DNA of 64,000 bases from Ignavibacteriota bacterium (GCA_013285425.1 CP053447.1:1246001-1310000), one strand, 5' to 3'; numbered from the stretch's first letter, positions 43,834-53,826 are shown. Translations and numbers: made by a program. Notes: generated by a model from the sequence alone, not told the origin.

Positions 43834-44900
43834 TGAATTTATACGCTGTAATTATGGCAGGCGGTGTCGGCTCACGTTTCTGGCCAAGAAGTAAAAAGAA
43901 AATGCCTAAACAATTATTGAATATATTCGGTGATGATACAATGATTCAGGCTACAGTTAAACGATTAACAGGTATGGTTGAAAATGAAAAGATATATGTT
44001 ATTACAAATGAACTTCAAAGCTCTGAAATAAAAAAACAATTACCTGATTTACCTGTTGAAAATATTATCGAAGAACCATTTGGCAGAAATACTGCTGCCT
44101 GTATCGGACTTGCTTCTGTTATCATTAAAGCTAAAGATCCTGATGCGATTACAGTTGTTTTACCCGCTGATCATATCATAAAAGATGTTGATGAATTTAA
44201 AAATATAATTGAAAACGCAGCAAGATTTGCTAATGAGTCAAAAGGATTAGTTACAATCGGTATGAAACCAACTCGTCCCGAGACCGGTTATGGTTACATC
44301 CAGATTGATGATAAACCTGTTGCGGATAATATTTATAAAGTTTTCACTTTTGCTGAAAAACCAAATTATGCTACAGCAGTACGGTTTGTTGAGAGCGGGG
44401 ATTTTCTTTGGAATTCTGGAATGTTTATTTGGAGAGTTGATGTAATTCTTGATGAAATAAAAAATTTAATGATAGACCTGCACGAAGGATTAGTTGATAT
44501 TGAAAAAAATCTGTTTGCAAATAACTTTAAAGAAGAACTAAAAAATATTTATGCTCAGCTTAAAAAAATTTCTATTGATTATGGTATAATGGAAAGATCT
44601 TCAAAAGTGTATTTAACCAAAGGTTCATTCAGTTGGAGTGATGTCGGAAGTTGGGAAGAGGTTTATCAATTATCTCCTAAAAATGAAAATGGTGTTGCTT
44701 CAATCGGAAAAGTTTATACAAATATGGTTAATGATTCATATATTTATTCGCCTGATAAAATGACTGCAGTTATTGGGCTGGATAATGTAATTGTAATTAA
44801 TCAGGGCGATACATTGCTTGTCTGCCGCCGGGATAAAGCTCAGGATGTTAAAGAAATAGTTGATTATCTGAAAATAAATAAAATGGATGAACATCTGTAA
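43833..44900 (+). CDS. manC: Mannose-1-phosphate guanylyltransferase
   Basis: This enzyme makes GDP-mannose from mannose-1-phosphate and GTP for surface polysaccharides. The 355-residue protein has the nucleotidyltransferase signature MAGGVGSRFWPRSKKKMPKQ at the start, EPFGRNTAACIGLA, VVLPADHIIKD, FAEKPNYATAVRF and FLWNSGMFIWR. The late SFSWSDVGSWEEVY motif is also intact. It has only the nucleotidyl domain with a short left-handed-helix region; the C-terminal isomerase domain of bifunctional enzymes is absent. The symbol follows the usual naming of single-function enzymes. It is the last gene of the alr-unknown-manC run. Confidence 0.93.
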   Translation: MNLYAVIMAGGVGSRFWPRSKKKMPKQLLNIFGDDTMIQATVKRLTGMVENEKIYVITNELQSSEIKKQLPDLPVENIIEEPFGRNTAACIGLASVIIKAKDPDAITVVLPADHIIKDVDEFKNIIENAARFANESKGLVTIGMKPTRPETGYGYIQIDDKPVADNIYKVFTFAEKPNYATAVRFVESGDFLWNSGMFIWRVDVILDEIKNLMIDLHEGLVDIEKNLFANNFKEELKNIYAQLKKISIDYGIMERSSKVYLTKGSFSWSDVGSWEEVYQLSPKNENGVASIGKVYTNMVNDSYIYSPDKMTAVIGLDNVIVINQGDTLLVCRRDKAQDVKEIVDYLKINKMDEHL

Positions 44901-45012
44901 AAAATCATTCGGAAATTTAACTGAAACATTTTAGTTTTGGCAAAAAGTTTTATTTTAATATTATCCAACAAAATTTTCCTTAAATCAAAACTCGTTTAAT
45001 AAAGGATTTAAC

Positions 45013-45774
45013 TTGCTCATTGTAAACTCCCCGGTTGTTGAGACTATACAAATTCACGAAAATATTTTTATACAAAAGATACTTTCACCTGAAATTGCAC
45101 ATAATAGTAATCCGGGACAGTTTCTTAATATCAGGGTTTCAGAAACTGCAAATCCATTGTTAAGAAGACCCTTCAGTATCTGCGATGTAGAGGGCGATAA
45201 TATTTTTATTATGTTTAATGTTATGGGCGAGGGAACAAAAATACTTGCTTGTAAACAGCCAGGCAGTTCTGTAGATATATTAGGTCCGCTTGGCAACGGT
45301 TTTAATCTTGATGATGATTTTGAAATTGCAGTCATCGTTGCCGGTGGTTTAGGCTCAGCGCCTTTCCCTTATCTGACAAGAAAAATTGGTAAATCAAAAA
45401 AAATAATTTCTTTTGTTGGCGGCAGAAGTAAAAATGATTTAATTACTTATTCGATGATGAATTTTTTAACCTCTACTGATGATGGCTCTGAAGGATTTAA
45501 GGGAAATGTCGTTAAATTACTTGAAGAGAATCGGGATAAACTTGATAAGGAGAAAATTAAAATATTCGGATGCGGTCCAAATGCAATGTTAAAGAGTTTA
45601 AAAGATTTCAGCATTAAATATGATTATAACTGCGAGATTTCTACAGAGTCCGCAATGGCTTGCGGATTTGGAATATGTCAGGGTTGTCCGATTGAATCAA
45701 CCCAAAACCCTGATAAGTATTTGCTTGTTTGTAAAGATGGTCCTGTTTTCAATGTAAAAGATGTTAATTTATGA
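45013..45774 (+). CDS. pyrK: Dihydroorotate dehydrogenase B electron-transfer subunit PyrK
   Basis: PyrK carries FAD and a 2Fe-2S cluster and passes electrons from PyrD to NAD+ during pyrimidine synthesis. The 253-residue protein starts at TTG and has the FAD-binding RRPFSICDVEG block, the ferredoxin-reductase NAD domain (AVIVAGGLGSAPFP and a GRSKNDL loop), then a cysteine cluster CGFGICQGCP with the later VCKDGPVF cysteine. These supply the 2Fe-2S ligands. It overlaps pyrD by four bases (ATGA), the usual pairing of class 1B enzymes. A TAGTTTTG octamer at 44932-44939 could be the -7 element of this three-gene operon, but no exact -33 TTG is seen. Confidence 0.95.
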   Translation: MLIVNSPVVETIQIHENIFIQKILSPEIAHNSNPGQFLNIRVSETANPLLRRPFSICDVEGDNIFIMFNVMGEGTKILACKQPGSSVDILGPLGNGFNLDDDFEIAVIVAGGLGSAPFPYLTRKIGKSKKIISFVGGRSKNDLITYSMMNFLTSTDDGSEGFKGNVVKLLEENRDKLDKEKIKIFGCGPNAMLKSLKDFSIKYDYNCEISTESAMACGFGICQGCPIESTQNPDKYLLVCKDGPVFNVKDVNL

Positions 45775-46688
45775 GTGATATAGATTTATCAGTAAATATC
45801 GGAAAGTTTAAACTGCGTAATCCGATTATGCTTGCTTCTGGCACTGTTGGATATGGTAATGAGATATCAGAATTCTCTGATTTAAATAAGCTTGGTGCAA
45901 TTGTAACAAAATCACTTTCTTTAAAACCAAGAAAAGGTAATCCGCCGCAGCGAATAGTAGAAACTCCCTCAGGAATGTTAAATGCAATTGGTCTGGCTAA
46001 TGTGGGTGTTGATATCTTTTTAAAAGAAAAAATTCCGTTTTTAAAAAAATATGATGTGCCTCTTGTTTGTAATATTGCTGCAAGCACAGTTGAAGAATAT
46101 GTTGAATGTACAAGAATACTAGATTCAGAAGAAACAATTAAAGCATTTGAGATAAATGTATCTTGCCCAAATGTTAAAGACGGAGGCTTGCAGTTCGGTA
46201 ATGATATTAAAGCAGTTGGTTTGGTTATTTCAAAAGTTCGTGCTGTAACAAATAAACCGCTGATTATTAAACTTTCACCCAATGTATCGTATATTTCAGA
46301 ATTTGCACAGGTAGTTAAAAATGAAGGCGGTGATGCAGTTTCAGCAATCAATACTCTGGTTGGAACAGCTTTTAATATCATAACTAAAAAACCCAAATTA
46401 TATAATGTGAACGGCGGACTTTCAGGGCCTGCAATTAAACCTGTTGCGCTTGCTAAGGTATTGGAAATTTCTCGTAAAGTTGATATTCCAATAATTGGTA
46501 TCGGCGGAATTATGAATTGGAAAGATGTAATTGAGTTTATGATTGCCGGAGCATCAGCGATTCAAATAGGAACATTAAATTTTATTGATCCCACTGCACC
46601 TGAAAGAATGATAAAAGAATTAGAAGATTATTGTGTATCAAATCAGCTTAATAAAATTTCAGATTTAACAGCATCATATTTGATTTAG
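45771..46688 (+). CDS. pyrD: Dihydroorotate dehydrogenase catalytic subunit PyrD, class 1B
   Basis: PyrD oxidises dihydroorotate to orotate with FMN. The 305-residue protein is a TIM barrel with the N-terminal FKLRNPIMLASGTVGYG strand, ERIVETPSGMLNAIGLANVG-type region (here QRIVETPSG and IGLANVG), and NVSCPNVKDGG with the class 1 catalytic cysteine. KLSPNVSYI and the phosphate loops GGLSGPAIKPVAL and GIGGIMNWKDVIEFMIAGASAIQIGT are also present. The catalytic Cys, not Ser, plus the adjacent pyrK identify the NAD-linked 1B type. folC begins directly after its stop. Confidence 0.96.
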   Translation: MSDIDLSVNIGKFKLRNPIMLASGTVGYGNEISEFSDLNKLGAIVTKSLSLKPRKGNPPQRIVETPSGMLNAIGLANVGVDIFLKEKIPFLKKYDVPLVCNIAASTVEEYVECTRILDSEETIKAFEINVSCPNVKDGGLQFGNDIKAVGLVISKVRAVTNKPLIIKLSPNVSYISEFAQVVKNEGGDAVSAINTLVGTAFNIITKKPKLYNVNGGLSGPAIKPVALAKVLEISRKVDIPIIGIGGIMNWKDVIEFMIAGASAIQIGTLNFIDPTAPERMIKELEDYCVSNQLNKISDLTASYLI

Positions 46689-47951
46689 ATGGATATTCAG
46701 GACTCATTAAATAAATTGTTTGCACTTCATCAGTTTGATGTTAAACTTGGACTCGATAATATTACAGGATTTCTCGATGCTATCGGCAATCCTCAGAAAA
46801 AATTAAAGACCATACACATTGCTGGTTCAAATGGAAAGGGAAGCACTGCTTCGTTTATTGCAAGTATTCTGATGGAATCCGGTTACAGAACAGGATTATA
46901 TACATCACCACATTTCGTAAAATTTAACGAGCGTATATCAATTAACGGTAAGTTAATTTCTGATGATTATATTGCAAATTTTATTGATCGCAATCAGAAA
47001 AAGATGGATGAATATAACCTTACTTTTTTTGAAGTAACTACTGCGATGGCTTTTGAATATTTTCTTTTTATGGGTGTTGATATTGCTGTTATCGAAACTG
47101 GTCTGGGAGGAAGGCTTGATGCTACTAATGTATTAAATCCATTAGCTTGTGTAATTACACCGCTAAGCCTTGAACATACTAATATTCTTGGTGAAGATTT
47201 AGAACATATTGCATTTGAAAAATCTGAAATAATCAAACCAGGCTGTAAAACTTTTATCGGGCTGATTCCTGAGGAAGCAATTAAAATTATAGAAAGGAAA
47301 GTTAATTCTGTAAAAGCTGAATTGTTTTGCCTTGAAGAATATATAGTTGAAAAGAATAATAACATTCAATTGTACACAGAAGAGATTCAATTTGATGAGT
47401 GGGAAGTTCCGTTAATCGGAAAACATCAGAAATATAATGCAGCGCTAGCTGCACTTTGTATTGCCAAATCATTTAGCATTGATGATCCCTCGATCATAAT
47501 AAATGGGATAAAAAATGTTATAAAGAATACAAGAATTCAGGGCAGGTACGAAATAGTTCTGGACAAGCCCAGAATTATTCTTGATTCGGCACATAATCCT
47601 CAGGGGATAGAATCTTTGATTAATACTTTTAAAACTGGAAAAGATAATTACAAAAAATCTACATTATTGTTTAGTGTAATGAAGGATAAAAATATCAAAC
47701 AGATGCTTTTATCTGTTAGAGATATATTTGATGATATTTGTTTTTATGAATTGTCTTATGAAAGAACAGCAAGTATAGAAACACTCAAATCGATTGCAGA
47801 TTCGATTTCACTCAGATATTCGGTTACGAATGATTTGAAATTCTTTTTAACTCAGTATATCAGCGGACCAAAAGAAAATTGCCTTGTGGCAGCAGGAAGT
47901 ATGTATTTATTAGGCGAAGTTAAGCCAATTTTAAGCGAACTTCTTTCTTGA
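46689..47951 (+). CDS. folC: Folylpolyglutamate / dihydrofolate synthase FolC
   Basis: FolC adds glutamate to folates and, in most bacteria, also makes dihydrofolate from dihydropteroate. The 420-residue protein has the Mur-ligase fold: P-loop AGSNGKGSTASFIASIL near residue 44, the TSPHFVKFNERI omega-loop region, ETGLGGRLDATNV, EHTNILGEDLEHIAFEKSEIIKPG with the carbamylated-lysine area, and the C-terminal LDSAHNPQGIESL motif. All are standard. Whether it has both activities cannot be told by eye. It starts on the base after the pyrD stop. The rho promoter begins within its last codons. Confidence 0.94.
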   Translation: MDIQDSLNKLFALHQFDVKLGLDNITGFLDAIGNPQKKLKTIHIAGSNGKGSTASFIASILMESGYRTGLYTSPHFVKFNERISINGKLISDDYIANFIDRNQKKMDEYNLTFFEVTTAMAFEYFLFMGVDIAVIETGLGGRLDATNVLNPLACVITPLSLEHTNILGEDLEHIAFEKSEIIKPGCKTFIGLIPEEAIKIIERKVNSVKAELFCLEEYIVEKNNNIQLYTEEIQFDEWEVPLIGKHQKYNAALAALCIAKSFSIDDPSIIINGIKNVIKNTRIQGRYEIVLDKPRIILDSAHNPQGIESLINTFKTGKDNYKKSTLLFSVMKDKNIKQMLLSVRDIFDDICFYELSYERTASIETLKSIADSISLRYSVTNDLKFFLTQYISGPKENCLVAAGSMYLLGEVKPILSELLS

Positions 47952-47978
47952 CAATATAAATCTAAGTATTTAATTTTG
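47948..47978 (+). promoter_or_regulatory. Bacteroidota-type promoter of rho
   Basis: TTG at 47948-47950 (overlapping the folC stop) and TAATTTTG at 47971-47978 are 20 bases apart, an exact consensus match. The rho start is about 120 bases downstream, so the message would carry a leader of about 110 bases. Confidence 0.72.
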
Positions 47979-48097
47979 GGTCAAGACCTCGAGTTCCTTT
48001 CATACATATAGAAATACCACGAGAGCTTATCAGGATAATACCAGTTTGAAAAAAAAATCTTAAATAAAATCAATTAACAAAATAACAGGTGCATAAG

Positions 48098-49351
48098 ATG
48101 CCGATGGACATTTCCGATCTTAAATCGAAAAAGATTGTAGAACTTAATGAAATAGCAAAAGAACTTAACATTGCTGGTTACAGTGATTTGAGAAAGCAAG
48201 AGCTTATTTTCAAAATTCTGGAAGCTCAAAGTGTTAAAGATGGTTTAACTTTCTCAAAAGGTGTGTTGGAAGTTCTTCCCGATGGTTATGGCTTTCTCAG
48301 ATCTTCGGATTATAATTATCTTCCTTCACCTGATGATATTTACGTCTCTCCCTCACAGATAAAAAAATTCAGTCTTCGAACCGGTGATTTTGTCAGCGGA
48401 CAGGTTAGACCTCCGAAAGAAGGTGAAAGATTTTTTGCATTGCTGAGAGTAGAGGCTGTTAATGGTCAATCACCCGATCATATAAGAAACAGAACTTTAT
48501 TTGATAACCTTACACCTGTTTATCCTACCAAGAAGCTAATTCTTGAATCAGTTCCCGGTGAATACTCTACCCGAATTATGGACATGCTTGCACCAATTGG
48601 TAAAGGGCAGCGCGGACTTATTGTTTCACCGCCTAAAAGCGGAAAGACAGTACTGCTTCAAAAAATTGCCAACTCAATTACCAGAAATCACCCTGAAGTA
48701 AAACTGATAATACTGCTTATTGATGAAAGACCTGAAGAAGTTACTGATATGGAACGCTCTGTAAAAGCTGAAGTTATCAGTTCAACTTTTGATGAACCAG
48801 CCGACCGGCACGTACAGGTTGCTGATATGGTTATTGAAAAAGCAAAAAGACTTGTCGAAGCTAAAGAAGATGTAGTTATTCTTTTAGATAGTATTACCAG
48901 ATTAGCAAGAGCACATAATATAGTTATTCCGCACAGCGGAAGAATATTATCGGGAGGTGTTGATTCTAATGCACTTCACAAACCAAAAAGATTTTTTGGT
49001 GCCGCAAGAAATACTGAAGACGGCGGTAGCCTTACCATTATCGCAACTGCATTGATTGATACAGGAAGCAGAATGGATGATGTTATATTTGAGGAATTCA
49101 AAGGAACAGGTAATATGGAGCTTGTTCTTAACCGGGATCTGAGCGATAGAAGAATCTTCCCGGCAATTGATGTAAACAGATCTGGCACCAGAAGAGAAGA
49201 TTTATTAATGAAAGAAGATGAGCTTGCCAAGGTTTGGATATTAAGAAAAATACTCAGCGATTTTAATCCCGTTGAAGCAATGGAATTTTTGTTGGATAAA
49301 GTAAGAGGAACAAAAAACAATAAAGAGTTCTTAAATAATATGAATAGTTAA
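48098..49351 (+). CDS. rho: Transcription termination factor Rho
   Basis: Rho is a hexameric RNA-dependent ATPase that ends transcription. The 417-residue protein has the Rho_N helical domain ([18 protein letters not shown]), the cold-shock-like RNA-binding domain with [15 protein letters not shown], and the RecA-type motor. The motor has the P-loop [14 protein letters not shown], the Q-loop and R-loop regions ([34 protein letters not shown]) and the GTGNMELVL segment. The start chosen is ATG 48098 because CAGGTG at 48086-48091 then acts as ribosome site. A GTG at 48089 in the same frame would place that site inside the gene. A promoter and long leader precede it; Rho is autoregulated in other bacteria. 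Confidence 0.97.
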   Translation: MPMDISDLKSKKIVELNEIAKELNIAGYSDLRKQELIFKILEAQSVKDGLTFSKGVLEVLPDGYGFLRSSDYNYLPSPDDIYVSPSQIKKFSLRTGDFVSGQVRPPKEGERFFALLRVEAVNGQSPDHIRNRTLFDNLTPVYPTKKLILESVPGEYSTRIMDMLAPIGKGQRGLIVSPPKSGKTVLLQKIANSITRNHPEVKLIILLIDERPEEVTDMERSVKAEVISSTFDEPADRHVQVADMVIEKAKRLVEAKEDVVILLDSITRLARAHNIVIPHSGRILSGGVDSNALHKPKRFFGAARNTEDGGSLTIIATALIDTGSRMDDVIFEEFKGTGNMELVLNRDLSDRRIFPAIDVNRSGTRREDLLMKEDELAKVWILRKILSDFNPVEAMEFLLDKVRGTKNNKEFLNNMNS

Positions 49352-49446
49352 AAATCTTTTTAACTACTTACTATCAGGGCAATTAGTCTTCCGGTTTTAA
49401 TAAATCGATTGCTTTTTTATTATCAGCTTTTATACTTTGTGCCAGA

Positions 49447-50727
49447 ATGAAAAAATTATTTTTTGTCATAATTCTGTTTACTTACATTACCCTCGCACAA
49501 TCTGAGTTTCGCAGTAACCGGGAAATAATTCAGGCAGGTAAATATTATAATTCTGAGATACATTATTTTCCTGCCGCCAATAGTTTTAATGTATTCTACA
49601 TTTATAAAATTTCAAACTCACAGCTTTTTTTTGAAAAAGTATCAGATCAATTTAAAGCAGGAATTGCAGTTAACATTGAGATCAAAGATTCCGCCGGACA
49701 GGTTATTGAAAGAGGTTTTGATAATCAAAATGTAACTGTAAAAGATTTTGATCTTTCAAATTCAGATGAACATTTTATAAACGGTCTTATAAAATTTAAT
49801 TTGCCAAAAGGTAAATATTCTTTTTTCCCTATTATTTCTGATTTAATATCCAAAAGGGAAAGAAGGTTGTCGCCTGTTAAAATTGATATTTCAGATTCCG
49901 ATTCAATCCTCCAGCCAATTGTTATAAATCCAAATTTAAATATCTGTTCTGATGGAACTGAATTTTATCAGATTATTAATAATTCTTCTGCTGTACCGTT
50001 TAATCAGCCGACCAACTCATTAGTAATTCCGGTTACCCGGGATGGTATAAGAAAATTAAAATATTCAGTCTTCAGTGCTGAAAGTACAATCATAAAAGAC
50101 AAGAATATAGATGAGATAATATTTCTTAATAATACAATTTCAATTTGTGATAAGAATGCTATATTGAGTAAATCATCAGATAAAGACTCAATTAAATACT
50201 TTGTCATTAATAATTTTTCAGCAGGATTACCGGAAGCCCCGATAAGAATTGAAATCACAACAGACAGCTTAAATTCAAACAAACAAAAATTCAATATTGA
50301 TGTTATTTGGATTCATAAACCCAAATCCTTGATTGATTCTGTGCAGGCAATTAAATTTCTTGAAATTATTGAACCCAGGGAAATAGTATCTGAATTATTA
50401 ACTAAAAAGGATTATGTAAATTCATTAAATCAATATTGGAAGCCAAAAGATCCTACACCTGAAACAAATTATAACGAGTTGATGAATGAGTTTTATTCAC
50501 GTATTGATTATTGTGAGGTGACATTTAAAACTATAAGCGGTAACAGCGGTGCAAAAACAGACCGCGGTAAAATTTATATAAGATACGGAGCACCCGATAG
50601 CGTTAAACGGGATTCTAACATTGACGATAAGGTGATGGAAACCTGGTTTTATAAACAGCTTAAACGAACATTTATCTTTATTGATAATGATGGTACCGGA
50701 AAATTTCAGTTGGTTGGTAATCAATGA
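49447..50727 (+). CDS. GWxTD-domain protein, secreted
   Basis: This 426-residue protein has a Sec signal peptide (KKLFFVIILFTYITLAQ). A long beta-rich region follows, and the C-terminal segment typical of GWxTD-domain proteins: an FYSRIDYCEVTF helix, then KTDRGKIYIRYGAPD and METWFYKQLKRTFIFIDNDG-type strands. The family name motif GWxTD reads GAKTD here, so the tryptophan is replaced by alanine. The domain is common in Bacteroidota, Chlorobi and Acidobacteria and has no known activity. The stop overlaps pdxA by four bases (ATGA), so it is cotranslated with unrelated-looking genes. The location is probably periplasm or surface. Confidence 0.83.
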   Translation: MKKLFFVIILFTYITLAQSEFRSNREIIQAGKYYNSEIHYFPAANSFNVFYIYKISNSQLFFEKVSDQFKAGIAVNIEIKDSAGQVIERGFDNQNVTVKDFDLSNSDEHFINGLIKFNLPKGKYSFFPIISDLISKRERRLSPVKIDISDSDSILQPIVINPNLNICSDGTEFYQIINNSSAVPFNQPTNSLVIPVTRDGIRKLKYSVFSAESTIIKDKNIDEIIFLNNTISICDKNAILSKSSDKDSIKYFVINNFSAGLPEAPIRIEITTDSLNSNKQKFNIDVIWIHKPKSLIDSVQAIKFLEIIEPREIVSELLTKKDYVNSLNQYWKPKDPTPETNYNELMNEFYSRIDYCEVTFKTISGNSGAKTDRGKIYIRYGAPDSVKRDSNIDDKVMETWFYKQLKRTFIFIDNDGTGKFQLVGNQ

Positions 50728-51725
50728 GCAGAGTAATATTTACTTGCGGTGATATAAATGGGATCGGACCGGAAATTGCAATCAAACTCTTTTCTAAACT
50801 GTTTGCATCTAAATCAAAAAGGGCATTGGCTTTTATTTGTCCTTTAAATGTATTCGAGTACTATTATAAATTATTAAAAGTTGATTTTAAATATCATTTT
50901 TACAATAATGAATTGCGTAATGGTTTATCATTAAACTTAATACCATTAGATAATTCAAAATTGATTATAGGTAAAGCAACAAAGGATTCCGGTAAAGCAG
51001 CATATCAATCAATTGTTAAATCGATTGAATTAGTTAAAGAAGGATTAGCTGATGTGCTGGTAACCGCACCAATATCAAAAACTGCCTTTAACATAGCTGG
51101 AATAAAATTCCCCGGACACACTGAATTGCTGGCAGAATCAGAAAAGCAAAAAAAATTTTTAATGATGTTTTTATCCAAAAAAGTTAATGCTGCTTTATTA
51201 ACAATTCACAATCCGTTAAAAGATATTTCTTCACTTTTATCAAAAGAAAAAATTATTGATGCATTAGACATTATTCAAAAGACAGCAACAAGAGATCTTG
51301 GCATTCAGAATCCAAGAATTGCAGTGCTTGGATTAAATCCACATGCCGGAGAAAATGGGAATATCGGGAGTGAGGAAAAAGAAATAATCACACCTGTAAT
51401 TAAATTGTCAGGTAAAAGGATGAATATTGCAGGTCCTTTTGTACCTGATGCATTTTGGGGTGCAAAGTTTTATAAGCAATTTGATTTTGTATTAGGTATG
51501 TATCACGATCAGGTCTTGATACCATTTAAATTGATGAACTTTGAAAGAGGAGTAAATTATACAGCGGGATTAAAGATTATAAGAACTTCACCTGATCACG
51601 GTACTGCGTTTGATATTGCAGGAAAGGGAATTGCCAACGAGACAAGTATTCAAGAAGCTTATCGTATTGCACTGAAGATTCATTCCAACAGGAAGAGAAC
51701 AATTGAAGAAGAAAAAGCATATTGA
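50724..51725 (+). CDS. pdxA: 4-hydroxythreonine-4-phosphate dehydrogenase PdxA
   Basis: PdxA oxidises 4-phosphohydroxythreonine to the precursor that PdxJ joins with deoxyxylulose phosphate to make pyridoxine phosphate. The 333-residue protein has the opening TCGDINGIGPEI, the VTAPISKTAFNIAGIKFPGHTELLAE block with the first metal histidine, LGLNPHAGENG with the second, and GMYHDQVLIPFK with the third. RTSPDHGTAFDIAG closes the active site. Everything is intact. No pdxJ is in the window, so pairing with it must occur elsewhere. It overlaps both neighbours, four bases with the GWxTD gene and 23 with the methyltransferase gene. Confidence 0.95.
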   Translation: MSRVIFTCGDINGIGPEIAIKLFSKLFASKSKRALAFICPLNVFEYYYKLLKVDFKYHFYNNELRNGLSLNLIPLDNSKLIIGKATKDSGKAAYQSIVKSIELVKEGLADVLVTAPISKTAFNIAGIKFPGHTELLAESEKQKKFLMMFLSKKVNAALLTIHNPLKDISSLLSKEKIIDALDIIQKTATRDLGIQNPRIAVLGLNPHAGENGNIGSEEKEIITPVIKLSGKRMNIAGPFVPDAFWGAKFYKQFDFVLGMYHDQVLIPFKLMNFERGVNYTAGLKIIRTSPDHGTAFDIAGKGIANETSIQEAYRIALKIHSNRKRTIEEEKAY

Positions 51726-52434
51726 TCCATATAAGAATGTTTCTTCGATATACTCTCATTTAATGGATTTCGTCGATTATAAATGGTGGGCAAAATACAT
51801 CTACTCAATTACAGTAAATCATTTAACCAAATCTCCATCAGTACTTGAATTAGGAGCTGGTAATTGTAAGTTAGCAGGTTATCTTTCAAAACATTATAAA
51901 GACTATATTGCTTCAGATATTTCGCTGAGCATGCTGTCCGGTTCCAATAATAAAATTACAAAAGTCTGCTGCGATATGACGGAAATTCCATTTAATAAAA
52001 AATTTGATTTGATATTTTCTGCCTTCGACAGCATTAATTATCTTACCAGTAAAACAAAATTAAAATCTTTATTTAATGCAGTTAATACTCATCTTACTGA
52101 TAATGGAGTATTCACATTTGATGCAGCACTGATAAATAATAGCTTAAAGCATCAAAAGACAGCACTAACCAGCGGTTATTATAACGGAATAGAATATTAC
52201 CGAACTAGTAAATATTATCCCTTTAGTGGAATACATAAAAACATATTCAGGATTAATCATTCTGAAAAAACTATAGTTGAAACTCATAAACAAAAAATAT
52301 TTGAATTTGAAACTTATTTTGAGATTGCAGAAAAGTGTAATCTGTATGTTGCAGATTGCTTTAAAGCCTTTACATTTCAAAAGGCAAAACCAACTTCTGA
52401 TAGAGTTCAGTTTATTATGAAAAGGATAACTTAA
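51703..52434 (+). CDS. Class I SAM-dependent methyltransferase
   Basis: This 243-residue protein has a Rossmann methyltransferase fold with motif I VLELGAGNCKLAGYLS (about residues 46-61), a YIASDISLSML motif II acid and the KFDLIFSAFDSINYL motif IV region. The C-terminal part is a beta-rich insertion with RISEKTI-like strands that may choose the substrate, which I cannot name. The start used is TTG 51703 inside the end of pdxA, giving a basic KKKKHIDPY opening. Other starts are possible. The stop overlaps the ftsE start by one base. A tRNA, quinone or small-molecule target is equally possible. Confidence 0.82.
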   Translation: MKKKKHIDPYKNVSSIYSHLMDFVDYKWWAKYIYSITVNHLTKSPSVLELGAGNCKLAGYLSKHYKDYIASDISLSMLSGSNNKITKVCCDMTEIPFNKKFDLIFSAFDSINYLTSKTKLKSLFNAVNTHLTDNGVFTFDAALINNSLKHQKTALTSGYYNGIEYYRTSKYYPFSGIHKNIFRINHSEKTIVETHKQKIFEFETYFEIAEKCNLYVADCFKAFTFQKAKPTSDRVQFIMKRIT

Positions 52435-53111
52435 TGCTTTCAATACAAAATGTAACTTTTAATTATGAAAATCAGCCGCTGTTTGAAAATGTTAATCTTG
52501 AACTCGGTGCAGGAGAATTTGCATTTTTAATCGGCAAAAGCGGATCAGGTAAAACCACTTTGCTTCAAATGGTTTATATGAATGTATTACCGGATTCGGG
52601 TTCAGTATCAGTAGGTAACTTTAACAGCAAAACAATTAAAAAAAGTGAACTGCCGTATCTGAGAAGAAAGATTGGGATTGTTTTTCAGGATTTCAAATTA
52701 TTAACTGATAGAAATGTATTTGAAAATCTGTCTTTTGTACTTGAAGTAACCGCAACTCAAAAAAGAGAGATAAAAAAAAGAGTTAATGATGTATTAAATG
52801 AAGTTGGTCTTTCTCATAAGAGATTAACAAAACCTGATAAACTTTCAGGCGGAGAAAAACAGAAAGTAGCAATTGCAAGAGCTATTCTTAACAATCCATT
52901 GATTATTCTTGCAGATGAACCAACGGGTAATCTTGATCCTGAAACTTCAAATGAAATTCTTGATTTGCTTCAGAAGATCAACAAACGGGGTACAGCTATT
53001 TTGGTAGCAACACATAATTATGATATGGTAAGAAAGGGGAACACACGCGTATTCAAGATAGAATCAGGAAAAATTTTAAAAGGATATTTGAAACCAAAAG
53101 ATCAGTTATAA
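52434..53111 (+). CDS. ftsE: Cell-division ABC transporter ATP-binding protein FtsE
   Basis: FtsE is the ATPase of the FtsEX complex that regulates peptidoglycan hydrolases at the septum. The 225-residue protein has Walker [14 protein letters not shown], a Q-loop in [20 protein letters not shown], the signature [14 protein letters not shown], Walker [14 protein letters not shown] and the switch histidine in [10 protein letters not shown]. The FQDFKLL segment and length fit FtsE better than the related LolD family, but ftsX is not adjacent here, so the name rests on sequence. It is last in the GWxTD-pdxA-methyltransferase-ftsE run and overlaps the convergent adk gene by ten bases. Confidence 0.86.
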   Translation: MLSIQNVTFNYENQPLFENVNLELGAGEFAFLIGKSGSGKTTLLQMVYMNVLPDSGSVSVGNFNSKTIKKSELPYLRRKIGIVFQDFKLLTDRNVFENLSFVLEVTATQKREIKKRVNDVLNEVGLSHKRLTKPDKLSGGEKQKVAIARAILNNPLIILADEPTGNLDPETSNEILDLLQKINKRGTAILVATHNYDMVRKGNTRVFKIESGKILKGYLKPKDQL

Positions 53112-53761
53112 AGATTTTTTTTCTTTAATGATTCAATAATATTTTTATTTACATTTTCAATTGTATCAAGTCCGTTTACCTCAATTACCCTGCCTTTGCC
53201 TTTGTAATAATCAAGAACGGGCATTGTAGTGGATTTAAATACTTCTAATCTGTTTTTAATCACTTCTTCTTTGTCATCATTTCGTAAATAGAAGCTGTTT
53301 TCCGCACCACAATTAGGACAGGCATTTACATTTTCAATATCCTTTAAAACATAAATACTTCCGCATTGTTTACAAGCACGCCGGTTGTTCAATCTCCTTA
53401 CAATTTCATTTTCATCTGCGGTAATGTATATCAAAACAGCATCACTGATTCCGATTTGTGAAAACAATTTATCAAGTGCTGCTGCCTGAACAGTTGTTCG
53501 TGGAAAACCATCTAAAATAAAACCATTCTTACATTCGGCGGAAGTAAGTACCTCTTTGATCAAAGCAATCATCAGATCATCAGGTACAAGCTCTCCCCGC
53601 GCCATTATTTCTCCGGCTTTTTTACCAAGTTCAGTTTGCTCTTTAACTGCTTTGCGTAATATATCACCAGTTGAAATATGAGGAATGTTAAAACTTTTTG
53701 AAATTATTTTTGCTTGTGTGCCTTTGCCCACCCCTGGTGAGCCGAAAAGTATTATTCGCAT
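53102..53761 (-). CDS. adk: Adenylate kinase Adk
   Basis: Adk keeps the adenylate pool balanced by 2 ADP = ATP + AMP. The 219-residue protein is the long form with a zinc-type lid. It has the P-loop FGSPGVGKGTQAK, the AMP-binding STGDILR and GFILDGFPRT blocks, and RRACKQCGSIY followed by a second CPNCG pair. The lid thus has all four cysteines that bind zinc in Gram-positive enzymes. Catalytic arginines are kept. The 3' end overlaps ftsE tail to tail by ten bases, so there is no room for a separate terminator. tadA lies about 65 bases upstream on the same strand. Confidence 0.96.
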   Translation of the reverse strand: MRIILFGSPGVGKGTQAKIISKSFNIPHISTGDILRKAVKEQTELGKKAGEIMARGELVPDDLMIALIKEVLTSAECKNGFILDGFPRTTVQAAALDKLFSQIGISDAVLIYITADENEIVRRLNNRRACKQCGSIYVLKDIENVNACPNCGAENSFYLRNDDKEEVIKNRLEVFKSTTMPVLDYYKGKGRVIEVNGLDTIENVNKNIIESLKKKNLYN

Positions 53762-53826
53762 AATTTAATTTTTTTTTCTTGCAAATTAGATTTATTTAAA
53801 TACCTAAGCAAGGTTTTATGAATCTG

